From Halioglobus maricola (GTDB lineage: Bacteria; Pseudomonadota; Gammaproteobacteria; Pseudomonadales; Halieaceae), in contig NZ_CP036422.1 of assembly GCF_009388985.1 (NCBI RefSeq), positions 3,610,501 through 3,674,500 of the forward strand: a stretch of DNA of 64,000 nt, in the 5' to 3' direction. Positions 19,728 to 29,742 of this stretch are shown piece by piece; within the stretch, counting starts at the first letter, position 1; each line of letters opens with the position of its first letter. The notes under the pieces are model-generated. The model had not been told where the DNA came from, searched no databases, and saw only the letters and a list, made by a program, of their open reading frames with translations. A program made the position numbers and the translations under genes.

Positions 19728-19939
19728 TGGGCAGCCAACATACCCGAAGACGACGCGGCCACAAGCGATCGAACGTAATTAGGAAGCGGCGTTTATCCAT
19801 TTGAACTACGGTTCGGAAGTAGCTGTGCCAATCGGCCACAGGCTGATGACAAATTCTGCCACCGACGCCAGCACCGCCACCAAACCATGCTAATCTTGGA
19901 CGCTATATTGTCGACATCATTCAGCTGAGGACCGAATCA

Positions 19940-20725
19940 GTGATGGAAGAACTGCAACATCTCACAGGCCAGCTTGCCGGCTATGGTTCCGTCATCGCCA
20001 CCATCCTGGCCGTCATGCTGGGAGGTATCGCCGCAGTGGTTATGCTGTACAAGCTCGCCACGTCTGTCATCAACCCTGCTGGCCACTACGCCCGGGCAAT
20101 GAAAGTTGGCTTCGGCACTCTCTACGCCATGATCCTCGTGGTCACGTGCCTGCTGGCCGCAGAAAAAATTGGCCTGAATGTGGCTGGCCTTGGAGGCCCT
20201 GTCATCCTCCTGGTCATGGTGGCCTCGGTCATCGTCTTCTTCCTCCTTCCGTTTCTGCCCCGCCTCCCCTTCGTAGTGGGGGACATGGTGCAAATAAAGG
20301 ATGTGATGGGCACCGTCGAGGCAATGACGGCCTACCAGGTTGTAATGCGCACATTCGATGGCCAAACCGTCTTCATTCCCACCGCAGTAGCGATGGCCTC
20401 CGCCATTCGCAATTTTTCAGCCATACCTCACCGCCGCATCGAAATGAAGATCGACATCTACGCCGCCGACGATATCGAACGGGCCCGATCCATGCTGCTG
20501 GAAAAGATGAACGACAACCCCAAGGTAATCGAAGATCCGGCCCCAGCAGTCTATATCGTCAACGTGACCGGTGAACGCGCCAGCATGGTCGCGTACTGCT
20601 GGGTGGAAAACGCCGACTGGTTCGCTACTCGCGATGCACTGTGGGTCGCTGTTTCCAGCACATTCGCCGCTGACGATAAAGTAAATCTGGCATTGCCACA
20701 GCTGGATGTAATATCAGCGCCATAG
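19940..20725 (+). CDS. Small mechanosensitive channel (MscS family)
   Basis: A 261-residue inner-membrane protein. Three hydrophobic segments (about residues 17-40, 57-77 and 85-108) are followed by the MscS beta domain GDMVQIKDVMGTVEAMTAYQ and VMRTFDGQTVFIPTAVAM...RNFS, then a C-terminal alpha/beta domain. The pore helix is less Gly/Ala-regular than in E. coli MscS. It should open on membrane tension to relieve osmotic shock. GTG at 19940 or ATG at 19943 could serve as start; GAGGA lies 9-12 bases upstream. Confidence 0.87.
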   Translation: MMEELQHLTGQLAGYGSVIATILAVMLGGIAAVVMLYKLATSVINPAGHYARAMKVGFGTLYAMILVVTCLLAAEKIGLNVAGLGGPVILLVMVASVIVFFLLPFLPRLPFVVGDMVQIKDVMGTVEAMTAYQVVMRTFDGQTVFIPTAVAMASAIRNFSAIPHRRIEMKIDIYAADDIERARSMLLEKMNDNPKVIEDPAPAVYIVNVTGERASMVAYCWVENADWFATRDALWVAVSSTFAADDKVNLALPQLDVISAP

Positions 20726-20783
20726 CGACACCGATAATCTGATAGACTTCTGGCCTCGAAGTACCTCCCGGTTGTAAAACTCA

Positions 20784-22778
20784 GTGACCCAACTCAATCC
20801 CCGGCAGCGCGAGGCTGTCCGCTATATCGACGGCCCCATACTGGTGCTGGCCGGTGCCGGCTCAGGCAAGACCAGCGTAATCACCCAGAAGATCGCCTAC
20901 CTCGTCAAAACCTGTGGCTACCGCGCCAACCGCATTGCCGCGGTCACCTTTACCAACAAGGCCGCCCGCGAAATGAAAGAGCGCGTCGGCAAGTTGCTCG
21001 GCAACAATGCCGAAGGCCTCACGGTGAGCACCTTCCACCAGCTTGGCCTCAAGATCATTCGCCAGGAGCGCAAGCACCTGAGCCTCAAGAATGGCTTCTC
21101 GATCTTCGACGGCCAGGACACCCAGGCCCTGATCAAGGACCTGCTGATCCAGGAACACGGCTCCGATGGCGACCAGGCCCAGACTATCGCCAACCAGATC
21201 TCCAACTGGAAGAATGACCGACTGCTGCCAGAGCAGGCGGTGGCGAAAGCCAAGAGCCCTGCAGAAATACTCTGCGCCCAGGCCTACCTGCGCTATCAGC
21301 GCGCCCTGAAAGCCTACAACGCGCTGGACTTTGACGACCTTATCCTGCTGCCCACAGTGCTTTTCGACGAGCACCCGGACGTGCTGGAGAAATGGCAGAA
21401 CCAGGTTCACTATCTTTTGGTCGACGAGTATCAGGACACCAACTCCAGCCAGTATCTGCTGGTCAAACAGCTCGTAGGCCTGCGTGGCGGCCTCACGGTG
21501 GTGGGCGATGACGATCAGTCAATCTACGCCTGGCGCGGTGCCAAGCCGGAGAATCTGGCGATGCTGCAGGAGGATTTCCCGGCCCTGAAACTGGTGAAGC
21601 TAGAGCAGAACTATCGTTCCACCTCACGGATTCTCAAGGCGGCCAACACCTTGATCGCCAACAATCCCCACGTCTTCGACAAGTCGCTGTGGAGTGAACT
21701 GGGCTATGGCGACCCGCTGCGAGTCATCCGCTGCGCCGATGAAAACCACGAAGCCGAGCAGGTTGTGGCGGAAATTATCGATCACAAACTGCGCAAGAAA
21801 ACGCGCTACGGCGACTACGCCATTCTCTACCGCGGCAATCACCAGGCCCGGCTGATGGAACTCGCGCTGCAACAGCAGCAGGTGCCCTATCATCTGTCCG
21901 GTGGCACCAGTTTTTTCAGCCGCAATGAAGTCAAGGACATCATGGCCTACCTGCGCATGCTGGTGAATGAGAACGACGACAACGCCTTCCTGCGCATCGC
22001 CAACGTGCCCCGCCGCAAGCTTGGGGCGTCTACTCTGGAAGCACTGGGCAATGTTGCCAACGCCCGCCACTGCAGCCTGAGCCAGGCCTGCGGCCGCGCC
22101 GACAACGGCGACATCCCCGACGCAGGCCTCAATCGGCTGCGGGAATTCCGTAGCTGGGTCGACGGCTTCCGCCGCAAGGTGGAGGGCGGCGAAGGCATTT
22201 CGGCCGTGCGCCAGATGATTCGCGAAATGCGCTACGAGGATCACCTCAACCAATTGAGTTCCAGCGAGGATGTCGCCCAACGCCGTATGAGCAATGTGCA
22301 TTTCCTGGTGGACTCCTTGCACAAGGTCATGAGTGACGAGGACGTTGCCCTGGAAGAGGCCATTTCGCGGCTGATCCTGCGCGACCTGCTGGAGCAACAG
22401 GAGGAAGAGGACGCCAGCCCCGACAATGTGCAGATGATGACCATGCACGCATCCAAGGGTCTCGAGTTCCCCCACGTGTTTATCATCGGGATGGAGGAAA
22501 ACCTCCTGCCCCACCGCTCCAGCGTGGAAGATGGCAACGTGGAAGAAGAGCGCCGCCTGGCCTACGTGGGTATTACCCGGGCGCGTGAAACCCTGGCCAT
22601 GACCATGGCTGCCAAACGTCGCCAGTTTGGGGAAACGATCAACTGTGAACCGAGCCGGTTCCTGGATGAACTACCGGCCGACGACCTGACCTGGCAGGGC
22701 GGAGTAGATGAAGAGGAAGGGGCGAACGAACAGCGCGGCCAGGAAACCCTGGCCGGGCTGATGAATATGTTTACTTAA
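20784..22778 (+). CDS. rep: ATP-dependent DNA helicase Rep
   Basis: SF1A 3'-5' helicase of 664 residues, close to E. coli Rep (673). Start is GTG at 20784. Motif I VLAGAGSGKTSVI, Ia AVTFTNKAAREMKERV, II VDEYQDTNSSQY, III VVGDDDQSIYAWRGA, V MTMHASKGLEFPHVFIIG and VI VGITRARETLAMT are all intact. Rep removes proteins ahead of the replication fork and helps restart. Rep and not UvrD by length and the N-terminal MTQLNPRQREAVRYIDGP. Its 3' end overlaps the convergent lipoprotein gene by 8 bp. Confidence 0.95.
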   Translation: MTQLNPRQREAVRYIDGPILVLAGAGSGKTSVITQKIAYLVKTCGYRANRIAAVTFTNKAAREMKERVGKLLGNNAEGLTVSTFHQLGLKIIRQERKHLSLKNGFSIFDGQDTQALIKDLLIQEHGSDGDQAQTIANQISNWKNDRLLPEQAVAKAKSPAEILCAQAYLRYQRALKAYNALDFDDLILLPTVLFDEHPDVLEKWQNQVHYLLVDEYQDTNSSQYLLVKQLVGLRGGLTVVGDDDQSIYAWRGAKPENLAMLQEDFPALKLVKLEQNYRSTSRILKAANTLIANNPHVFDKSLWSELGYGDPLRVIRCADENHEAEQVVAEIIDHKLRKKTRYGDYAILYRGNHQARLMELALQQQQVPYHLSGGTSFFSRNEVKDIMAYLRMLVNENDDNAFLRIANVPRRKLGASTLEALGNVANARHCSLSQACGRADNGDIPDAGLNRLREFRSWVDGFRRKVEGGEGISAVRQMIREMRYEDHLNQLSSSEDVAQRRMSNVHFLVDSLHKVMSDEDVALEEAISRLILRDLLEQQEEEDASPDNVQMMTMHASKGLEFPHVFIIGMEENLLPHRSSVEDGNVEEERRLAYVGITRARETLAMTMAAKRRQFGETINCEPSRFLDELPADDLTWQGGVDEEEGANEQRGQETLAGLMNMFT

Positions 22779-23235
22779 TAACGCGGAAGAACGGATCCAG
22801 AGGCTGGTCAGGGCAACTATCGGCGTAGACCGTGTACTTATAGTTGAAGCCTTCTTTTGCGCTTTTGGCCACCGGCGGCGAAGTCGCCACCCCATTACCC
22901 CCGGGCTTTATCGGAGTCCCTACAAAGGGGTCGTACCAGATACTAAAATCCTGCGCAGGCATGGGCGTTCCGGTCTCATCGTAGGCACGCCATTCAACTC
23001 TCGTCGGAGGATTAACCCCTGCGTTCAGATCGACCACAAGCGGCACCACCGAGATTGGGCAACCATTCTTGAAAACGATCGCCACCTCCTCGCGATTGTT
23101 GTTTGCCTCGGGCTCTTCAGACGCATTGACACTCGGGCCGGCACAGCCGGAAATTCCTGCAAATGCAGCGGCCATCACAATGGTCTTGATACTGCATAGC
23201 GGGGTGCCCGAAATGGGGCTGCTCTTTTGGTTCAT
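22771..23235 (-). CDS. Hypothetical lipoprotein
   Basis: A 154-residue protein that I do not recognise. The N-terminus has a signal peptide ending in lipobox GISGC (about residue 31). The mature part has an acidic linker (SEEPEANNNREE) and a small probable beta-sandwich with two cysteines (KNGCPISVVPLVVDL and YADSCPDQ), perhaps disulfide-bonded. FKNGCPISVVPLVVDLNAG and TSPPVAKSAKEGFNYKYTVYAD suggest an Ig-like or cupredoxin-like fold without copper ligands (speculative). The gap to the upstream TPR gene is 30 bp, so it may be first in, or downstream of, no operon but its own; it is actually transcribed towards rep. Confidence 0.72.
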   Translation of the reverse strand: MNQKSSPISGTPLCSIKTIVMAAAFAGISGCAGPSVNASEEPEANNNREEVAIVFKNGCPISVVPLVVDLNAGVNPPTRVEWRAYDETGTPMPAQDFSIWYDPFVGTPIKPGGNGVATSPPVAKSAKEGFNYKYTVYADSCPDQPLDPFFRVIK

Positions 23236-23265
23236 GTATATCTCCTTGGTTTTTATCGCGCAGTT

Positions 23266-25245
23266 TTATTCCCTCTGCGCCATTGAAGCCTCATAGCGAG
23301 GCAATTCCTTCAGTCCGTTTAAATTAGCATCTGCCAGCGCCACGTGCATGGGAAAACCATTGTCCATAGCCGACTCCAGTGAACCCATGGCGTCGTCGTA
23401 GTCACCCAGAGAGGCCAGCGCTGTCGCGGTGGAATATTTAACGTAGACATCATTAGGGGCGAGGCCCAGGGCTCGACTGATGTAGTCACGCGCCATATCG
23501 GTATCACCAAGCGCCGCATGATAATGACCCATTAGTGCCAGAGTATGGGCATCGTTCTCATTGATCGCCAGATGCTGCTCTGCCAGCTTGATGGCATTTT
23601 CATACATCGGCCCAGCCATCTCACTGCCACCCGAAGCGTATCTATAGACATCGCCAAGATTGCCCCAGAGCTCATAGTCCTGCGGAGAGAGCTCTACCGC
23701 CTTGTGATAGAGAGGTAGGGCTTCATCGTAGCGCCTCATGAAATAAAGGCTGGTGGCGACATTGGCATAGGTCACACCCGAGGGACTGAGGTCCAGCGCT
23801 ATTTCCCAGGCATCGACTGCTCGCTGGTACTCTCCCGTCATGAAATAGGCCGCCCCCAGATTGTTGAATGCACCTGCACCATCGGGCATCAGGTCGGCAA
23901 TCCGCTGGTAATACGGTATGGCCTCTTCCGGCCTACCACTGTCAAACAGGAAATTTCCCATCTTCTTTTGGGCTCGCCAGTTATCAGGATTGAGGGCCAG
24001 GGCGCGGCGGTAATGCTCGCCTGCCTCCACCATCAACTGCTGTCCAAAATAGGCATCAGCACGCCCCAGCAATGCCTCGACATAGCCCGGCTTGAGCGCC
24101 AGAGCAGTGTCAAACTCAGTTAACGCTTGCTGATACTGGCCAGACACCAGATAGAGGTTGCCCAGCCCGATGTAGACCCCGGGCGAACGGCGGTCCAGGG
24201 TCAGTGCTTTCTGACACGCTACTTCCGCCTCGGAAAATAGTGCGGGCGCCCGCGCCTCCGAATAAAGCCCGAGCAGCGCTTCACACTTGCCCGCATAGGG
24301 GTCGGCGAACTCTGGATTGGCAGCAATAGCCTTGTCGAAAAGATTGATCGCATAGGTGAGATTTTCCGGATCGCCAACAGTGCGGAGATAGGCCCGCCCG
24401 CGGAGATAAAATTGATAGCCCTCACCATCCAGTTTTTCGCCCCGTGCCAGCACATCTCGAGACTCATCAGAAATAATAAGTTCGAGCTGCTTCACCACCT
24501 GGGCGGCGATTTCATCCTGAAAAACAAGCGCATCCTCCAGCGAGCTATCGTAGGTTTCAGACCAGACGTGGAATCCATCCTCGGTATTGATGAGCTGCGC
24601 CGTTACCCGCACCCGGTCGCCGGCAGGGCGCACACTACCCTCCAGTACATGCTCAACGCCGAGCCGGCGTCCCACTGTCTGAATATCGAGGTCCTTGTCC
24701 TTGAAGTAAAATGAGGAGGTGCGCGCTGCAACATTCAGTTCATTGATCCGCGCCAGCAGGTTCAGAATTTCCTCCGCCAGGCCATCCCCTAGATACTCAA
24801 GCCCCGTGTCCTCACTCAGATTTACGAACGGCATTACCGCGATGGAGGCTTCAGCAAGCGCTTGCTCAGCGGGCGCAGAGCTCGGAGGGCTGGCCAGACG
24901 GCCGACGTAGAGATAGCCGACCAGGCCGCACAAGATCAGAACGAGGGTGAGCTCGATAATACGTGCGGAAGAAAATTGGCCGTCGGCAGTTGCTTCACCG
25001 CCGCCATTTTCGGTTCCGCCCTTCCCCTCTGGTGAAATCTCAAACAACCAGGACAGAATCAGGGCAAGGGGAAATCCGAGCGCGGCGATCACCAGAACGG
25101 CGCTGACCGTCCAATCGGGGAGCCCGACTACCGGGAAAATCACGTCAGCGACTTGCAGCAGTGCCCATGCGCCGGCGCAATACACCGCCGCGGTGCGGTA
25201 AACCTTTCGGCTTCTCAGCTCACTGACAAACTGCCGTAACTCCAT
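23266..25245 (-). CDS. TolB-like / TPR membrane protein
   Basis: 659 residues. Three membrane segments near the N-terminus (about 15-42, 45-67, 95-117) precede a TolB-like/FlgO-type domain (ASIAVMPFVNLSEDTGLEYLGDGLAEEILNLLAR, about 135-260) and about nine tetratricopeptide repeats to the C-terminus (for example GVYIGLGNLYLVSGQYQQALTEF). Such proteins are usually N-terminally fused to a winged helix or cyclase domain; here that is replaced by the membrane segments, so it is probably a scaffold or sensor in the inner membrane with repeats in the periplasm or cytoplasm. Function unknown. Confidence 0.85.
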   Translation of the reverse strand: MELRQFVSELRSRKVYRTAAVYCAGAWALLQVADVIFPVVGLPDWTVSAVLVIAALGFPLALILSWLFEISPEGKGGTENGGGEATADGQFSSARIIELTLVLILCGLVGYLYVGRLASPPSSAPAEQALAEASIAVMPFVNLSEDTGLEYLGDGLAEEILNLLARINELNVAARTSSFYFKDKDLDIQTVGRRLGVEHVLEGSVRPAGDRVRVTAQLINTEDGFHVWSETYDSSLEDALVFQDEIAAQVVKQLELIISDESRDVLARGEKLDGEGYQFYLRGRAYLRTVGDPENLTYAINLFDKAIAANPEFADPYAGKCEALLGLYSEARAPALFSEAEVACQKALTLDRRSPGVYIGLGNLYLVSGQYQQALTEFDTALALKPGYVEALLGRADAYFGQQLMVEAGEHYRRALALNPDNWRAQKKMGNFLFDSGRPEEAIPYYQRIADLMPDGAGAFNNLGAAYFMTGEYQRAVDAWEIALDLSPSGVTYANVATSLYFMRRYDEALPLYHKAVELSPQDYELWGNLGDVYRYASGGSEMAGPMYENAIKLAEQHLAINENDAHTLALMGHYHAALGDTDMARDYISRALGLAPNDVYVKYSTATALASLGDYDDAMGSLESAMDNGFPMHVALADANLNGLKELPRYEASMAQRE

Positions 25246-25302
25246 GTCGCTGCACAGCCAGGGAAAGAATCTCTAAGTGTATGTCATTTTCAGGATTCAG
25301 CA

Positions 25303-25324
25303 ATGGGCGGGTTTCCCCGCCCAT
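25303..25324 (-). terminator. Stem-loop right after the RND permease
   Basis: Perfect 9-bp stem ATGGGCGGG / CCCGCCCAT with a 4-base loop, one base past the stop codon of the RND gene. No T-run follows, so termination strength is doubtful; it may protect the mRNA end. Confidence 0.5.
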
Positions 25325-25325
25325 C

Positions 25326-28300
25326 CTAGTCTGGATCGCGCGGTGCGGCGGGAGGGAGCACAACCCCTTTCAGCCGCTCGCGCGTGCTCTGCACAATGGC
25401 GTAGAAACCGGGCACAAAATACACCCCGACCAGAAGCGCCGCCACCATGCCACCAAGCACGGTTACGCCCAGTGATTGCTGCCCTGCAGCACCGGCGCCT
25501 GTGGCCAGCGCCAACGGCAAAATGCCTAGAATAAATGAGATCGCAGTCATGCAAACAGCGCGGAAGCGCAAGCGGGCGGCATCCCGAGCCGCCTTGATAA
25601 TGTCCACGCCATCTTGCTCGCGTTTCTGGCGCGCAAATTCGACCACCAGAATCGCGGTCTTCGCCGACATACCAATCAACAACACGATACCTATCTGGGC
25701 GTAGAGATTGAGCGCGATACCGCTAATCACGAGCGCGGCAACTGCGCCCCCCACGGCCATCGGCACTACCAATAGAATGGCAGCTGGAATCGACCAGCTT
25801 TCATATTGCGCTACCAGAAAGAGGTAGACGAAAATCAGCGCCAGAAGATAGGCAAAGATCGCTGCGCTACCAGCCTTACGCTCCTGATAAGACATTCCGG
25901 TCCAATCAACGGTATACCCCGCTGGCAGGCTGCTGCGGGCAATCTCTTCCATCGCCGCCATCGCCTGGCCACTGCTGTAGCCCGGCGCCGCGGTCGCCTG
26001 CACCGAGGCAGAGCGGAACAGGTTGTAACGGCTGGCGATATCCGGACCGAGAATAGGCTTGGTGTTAACAAACGTACTCAATGGCACCATGTCGCCCATA
26101 CTGGATTTCACATAAAATCGATCGAGGTCTGACAGGTCGGATCGATAATTCGATTCCGCCTGCATGATCACGCGATAGGTCTGGCCGAACTTGTTAAAGT
26201 CATTGATATACAGCGATCCCATCTGCGCCTGCAGGGTCACGAACACTTCGTCGAGGCTCACCCCAAGGTTCTTGGCCTTGACCCTATCCACATCCACAAA
26301 GTACTGGGGTACGTTGGCGCGATAGGTGCTGAAGACACTGCGCAGCGCCGGCGACTGGTTCGCCTCAACAATAAAGTTATTGAGCGCCGTTGCCAGCTCC
26401 TGAGAGGACCGCGACAAACTGTCCTGCACTATTAATTCCAGACCACCTGAAGCCCCCATGCCGGGTACCGCTGGTGGCGTGAGCGCAAACACCTGAGCCT
26501 CCGGCACGAGCATAAAGCCCTGGGCATTAACACGCTCTGCTACACCAAAAGAACTCGACTCATAGTCCTGGCGCTCATCCCAGGGTTTAAGGCCGACGAA
26601 CAAAGTACCGCCGTTACTGCTCATTGCTCCTGAAAGCAGTGAAAAGCCCGAAATCGCAGTGACGTTTTCAACCGCCGGGTCCAGAGAAATAAGGCCGTTA
26701 AGCTTGTCCATCACCTGCTTGGTGCGATGCAGGGAAGAACCATCGGGCAACTGCACGCTCACCATCATTGCGCCTTTGTCTTCGCCGGGCACAAAACCAG
26801 TTGGGGTAGAGACAAAGCCAAATGCAACCGCCGCTGTGAGCCCAATGAAAATCAGCGTAAGGGTGCGGAGTCGGGCCAACAACCAACCGACACCGCCATC
26901 GTAGACCGTCGTAAGCCGGCCAAAACCCGCCAGGAATTTATCGTACCAGCGGGCATTCACCTGCTTGCCCGGCTTTAGCACAAGACTGCAAAGCGCCGGG
27001 CTCAGCGTGAGCGCATTCAGCGAAGAGAAACAAACCGCGATACAAATTGTGACAGCAAACTGACGGTACATGACTCCGGTAATACCCGGCAGCAAAGCCA
27101 CCGGTATAAACACCGCCAGCAGCACCAGGGTAGTGGCGATAATCGGGCTCCCAACTTCCTGCATGGTGACCTTGGCCGCCTCTGCCGGTGTCATATTGGG
27201 GTCTTCCCTGAGATGACGATCGCAGTTCTCTATCACCAGAATCGCATCGTCCACGACGATACCAATCGCCAGAATCAGGCCAAACAAGGTGATCGTATTA
27301 ATGCTCATCCCTACAGTCAGCAGTACCGCGAAGGTAGCCACCAGCGACACGGGAATGGCCACTGCAGGCACCAGGGTGGCGCGGAACGAGCCGAGAAAAA
27401 TATAGGTCACTGCAATAACCAGGAGTACCGCCTGGAACAGGGATACCACGACCTGGCTCACTGCGGTGCTAACGTAGCGCGTGGTGTCGTAGGGCAGCAC
27501 GTAGTCCATACCCTCAGGAAAGTCGCGAGACAAGCGCTCCAGCAACTCGTCAACTTCTGCGCCTACCTCCAACGCATTGGCGTCCGCCAACTGGTATACG
27601 GCCAGGTTCACCGCTGGGATACCATTGGTTTCACCATAGAAATTATACGCCGACTGCCCCAACTCGACCCGGGCGATATCCTTGAGATAGATCGCAGAAC
27701 CGTCTGCGGCTGCACGCAGCACAATATTCTCGAACTCACTAACCTCCTGCAGCCGACCCTTGGTTTGCAGGCTGAACTCTGCTTGTAACGGCCCCTCAAA
27801 AGGCGGCGCGCCGATCTTGCCCGCTGCGACCTGCACGTTCTGCTCGCGCAATGCCGAGTAGACCTCGCTCACGGACAGACTATAGATAGCCATCTTGTCC
27901 GGGTTCAGCCACAGACGCATAGAATAATCCGCCTCACCCAGGATTGACGCTTCAGACACACCGGGCAGGCGCGCCAGCGCGCTCTGCAGATTTATCTTCA
28001 CGTAGTTGGAAACAAACTTGTAATCCAGTTTTCCACCCGGTGCGGTAAAACTGATCAGCTTGAGAATATCCGGCGATCGCTCAGAGATATTGAGCCCCAT
28101 TGCAGTCACCTCGGCGGGGAGCGAAGGCTCAGCCAGCTTGACCCGGTTCTGCACCCGCACCAGGGCCATATCGGGGTCCGCCCCCACCTCAAAAGTCACA
28201 GTGAGTGAGTAGCTGCCGTCATTGGCGCTCTTGGAAGACATATAAATCATGTCCTCTACACCGTTTACAGCGTCTTCAATGGGGGTGCCCACAGTGGTTT

Positions 28301-28475
28301 CTACGATCTCGGCAGAGGCGCCGGGGTAAACACCGCTCACCACAATATTCGGTGGCGAGATGGCCGGGTATTCATTGACTGGCAGGGCGTAAATGGAAAG
28401 CCCACCAGCGAGGGTCAGCACAATGGCGATGACCATCGCAAACTTGGGCCGCTCGATAAAAAACGCACTGAACAT
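25326..28475 (-). CDS. RND efflux permease (HAE1 family, AcrB/MexB-like)
   Basis: Proton-driven trimeric inner-membrane pump of 1049 residues, the normal size. Twelve membrane helices are expected with two large periplasmic loops. GLILAIGIVVDDAILVIENCDRHLRED contains the paired Asp of proton relay helix 4 (about residue 407). NEYPAISPPNIVVSGVYPGAS and FVPGEDKGAMMVSVQLPDGSS are typical loop segments. Its adaptor gene lies 12 bp upstream and no outer-membrane factor is present, so it probably borrows a TolC-like channel encoded elsewhere. Substrates: drugs, bile-type amphiphiles or solvents in general; not predictable here. Confidence 0.94.
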   Translation of the reverse strand: MFSAFFIERPKFAMVIAIVLTLAGGLSIYALPVNEYPAISPPNIVVSGVYPGASAEIVETTVGTPIEDAVNGVEDMIYMSSKSANDGSYSLTVTFEVGADPDMALVRVQNRVKLAEPSLPAEVTAMGLNISERSPDILKLISFTAPGGKLDYKFVSNYVKINLQSALARLPGVSEASILGEADYSMRLWLNPDKMAIYSLSVSEVYSALREQNVQVAAGKIGAPPFEGPLQAEFSLQTKGRLQEVSEFENIVLRAAADGSAIYLKDIARVELGQSAYNFYGETNGIPAVNLAVYQLADANALEVGAEVDELLERLSRDFPEGMDYVLPYDTTRYVSTAVSQVVVSLFQAVLLVIAVTYIFLGSFRATLVPAVAIPVSLVATFAVLLTVGMSINTITLFGLILAIGIVVDDAILVIENCDRHLREDPNMTPAEAAKVTMQEVGSPIIATTLVLLAVFIPVALLPGITGVMYRQFAVTICIAVCFSSLNALTLSPALCSLVLKPGKQVNARWYDKFLAGFGRLTTVYDGGVGWLLARLRTLTLIFIGLTAAVAFGFVSTPTGFVPGEDKGAMMVSVQLPDGSSLHRTKQVMDKLNGLISLDPAVENVTAISGFSLLSGAMSSNGGTLFVGLKPWDERQDYESSSFGVAERVNAQGFMLVPEAQVFALTPPAVPGMGASGGLELIVQDSLSRSSQELATALNNFIVEANQSPALRSVFSTYRANVPQYFVDVDRVKAKNLGVSLDEVFVTLQAQMGSLYINDFNKFGQTYRVIMQAESNYRSDLSDLDRFYVKSSMGDMVPLSTFVNTKPILGPDIASRYNLFRSASVQATAAPGYSSGQAMAAMEEIARSSLPAGYTVDWTGMSYQERKAGSAAIFAYLLALIFVYLFLVAQYESWSIPAAILLVVPMAVGGAVAALVISGIALNLYAQIGIVLLIGMSAKTAILVVEFARQKREQDGVDIIKAARDAARLRFRAVCMTAISFILGILPLALATGAGAAGQQSLGVTVLGGMVAALLVGVYFVPGFYAIVQSTRERLKGVVLPPAAPRDPD

Positions 28476-28487
28476 GAGTTTACCCCG

Positions 28488-29618
28488 TTACTCAGAAACA
28501 GGCGCGGCAGGCGCGCTTGGCATGGGCGTTGCTTTGACAGTCATGCCCGGACGCACCTGCTGCAAGCCACGGACGACAATAATGTCGTCTTCTTCGAGCC
28601 CTTCAAGCACCAGGACATTGGTATCGAGGCGGAAGCCCAGCTCCACATTGCGCCGCACAATCTTGCTCTCTGCATCGACCATCAACGCGAAAGCGCCCTG
28701 CTGATCAGCCTGAACAGCGGCCTGGGGTATGAACAAGCCATGGAGCAGCTCGGTCTCGTGCAGGATTACCCGCACGTACTGGCCCGGCACCAGCAGCGAC
28801 CGCGAATTGGGAATACGTGCGCGTGCCTCCAGCGTGCCGGTGGCCTGGTCCACACGATTGGCGAAGTAGTCGATTCGCCCCACTTCCGGGTAGGCGAGAC
28901 CGTTTGTCAGCTCGAGAGTGACCTCTACTGACCGCAGCTTGTCCAGGTCCAGTTCTTCAGTAAACCGCTGTTTCATTGCCGCTACATAGGTGGACTCACT
29001 GATCCGGAACAGCGCTTCGATGGGATCAATGCTCACCAGGGTGGTGAGATTACCGGTGCTGGGCCCAACCAGGTCGCCGACACTGACCAGGCTACGACCA
29101 ATACGACCGGTAATCGGTGCTTTGATCGTGGTGTAACCCAGATTGACCTGAGCGCTGGTCACCTCGGCCTGGGCGGATTCAAGCTGGGCATCGGCATCCA
29201 GGCTCTTGGCGGTAAGTTCATCCATCTCAGCCTGGGAAATCGAACCTGTGGGTATCAGACCCAGACCTCGCTTGTAGTTGCGTTCGACATTACTCTGATT
29301 TGCCACGGCTGCAGCATAACCTGCCTCTGCCCGCGCCAGAGCGGCATCGTATTCGGATGCATCCAGGGTGTAGAGCACATCTCCCGCCTGCACGAGCTCA
29401 CCCTCGCGGAAATCCCGACTCGTGACATAGCCACCGACTTTAGCCTGGATTGCGACGTCGTCAATTGCTTCCAGGCGGCCCACAAATTCCTGTTCGGGTT
29501 GATAGGGCTCAGACACAACCTTGTCGACGATAACCTCGACCATGGGCATCTGCGGCGCCTCTTCGGAGCAAGCGCTTATGAGTGGTAATAGCAGGGCAGC
29601 GAGCAGGATACGCGGCAT
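28488..29618 (-). CDS. RND efflux periplasmic adaptor lipoprotein
   Basis: Membrane-fusion protein of 376 residues. Start at 29618 is chosen for the GGAGG ribosome site 7 bases upstream and because it gives a lipoprotein signal with lipobox LISAC (about residue 19); the longer frame adds 58 non-coding-like residues. It has the usual lipoyl half-motifs AIDDVAIQAKVGGYVTSRDF and TTIKAPITGRIGRSLVSVGDLV flanking an alpha-hairpin (about residues 85-150), then the beta-barrel domain. It links the permease to an outer-membrane channel. First gene of the pump operon. Confidence 0.93.
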   Translation of the reverse strand: MPRILLAALLLPLISACSEEAPQMPMVEVIVDKVVSEPYQPEQEFVGRLEAIDDVAIQAKVGGYVTSRDFREGELVQAGDVLYTLDASEYDAALARAEAGYAAAVANQSNVERNYKRGLGLIPTGSISQAEMDELTAKSLDADAQLESAQAEVTSAQVNLGYTTIKAPITGRIGRSLVSVGDLVGPSTGNLTTLVSIDPIEALFRISESTYVAAMKQRFTEELDLDKLRSVEVTLELTNGLAYPEVGRIDYFANRVDQATGTLEARARIPNSRSLLVPGQYVRVILHETELLHGLFIPQAAVQADQQGAFALMVDAESKIVRRNVELGFRLDTNVLVLEGLEEDDIIVVRGLQQVRPGMTVKATPMPSAPAAPVSE

Positions 29619-29692
29619 GAAAAAACCTCCGGGAAACATATACTTAAATGTAGCAAGATTTGACCGATCTGCCGCATGATAATTGCGAACAC

Positions 29693-29726
29693 AAAAAAGG
29701 CCGCGATGCGTTTGCAGCGCGGCCTT
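29693..29726 (-). terminator. Rho-independent terminator after cytochrome c5
   Basis: Minus-strand stem AAGGCCGC / GCGGCCTT with a long inner loop followed by six T. Lies 17 bp past the cytochrome stop (29743) and separates it from the RND operon. Confidence 0.82.
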
Positions 29727-29742
29727 CCTGGTCATCGCTGGG

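Noticed and set aside
20862..22514. Long minus-strand frames within rep
   Set aside because: They oppose intact helicase motifs I-VI; no independent coding evidence.
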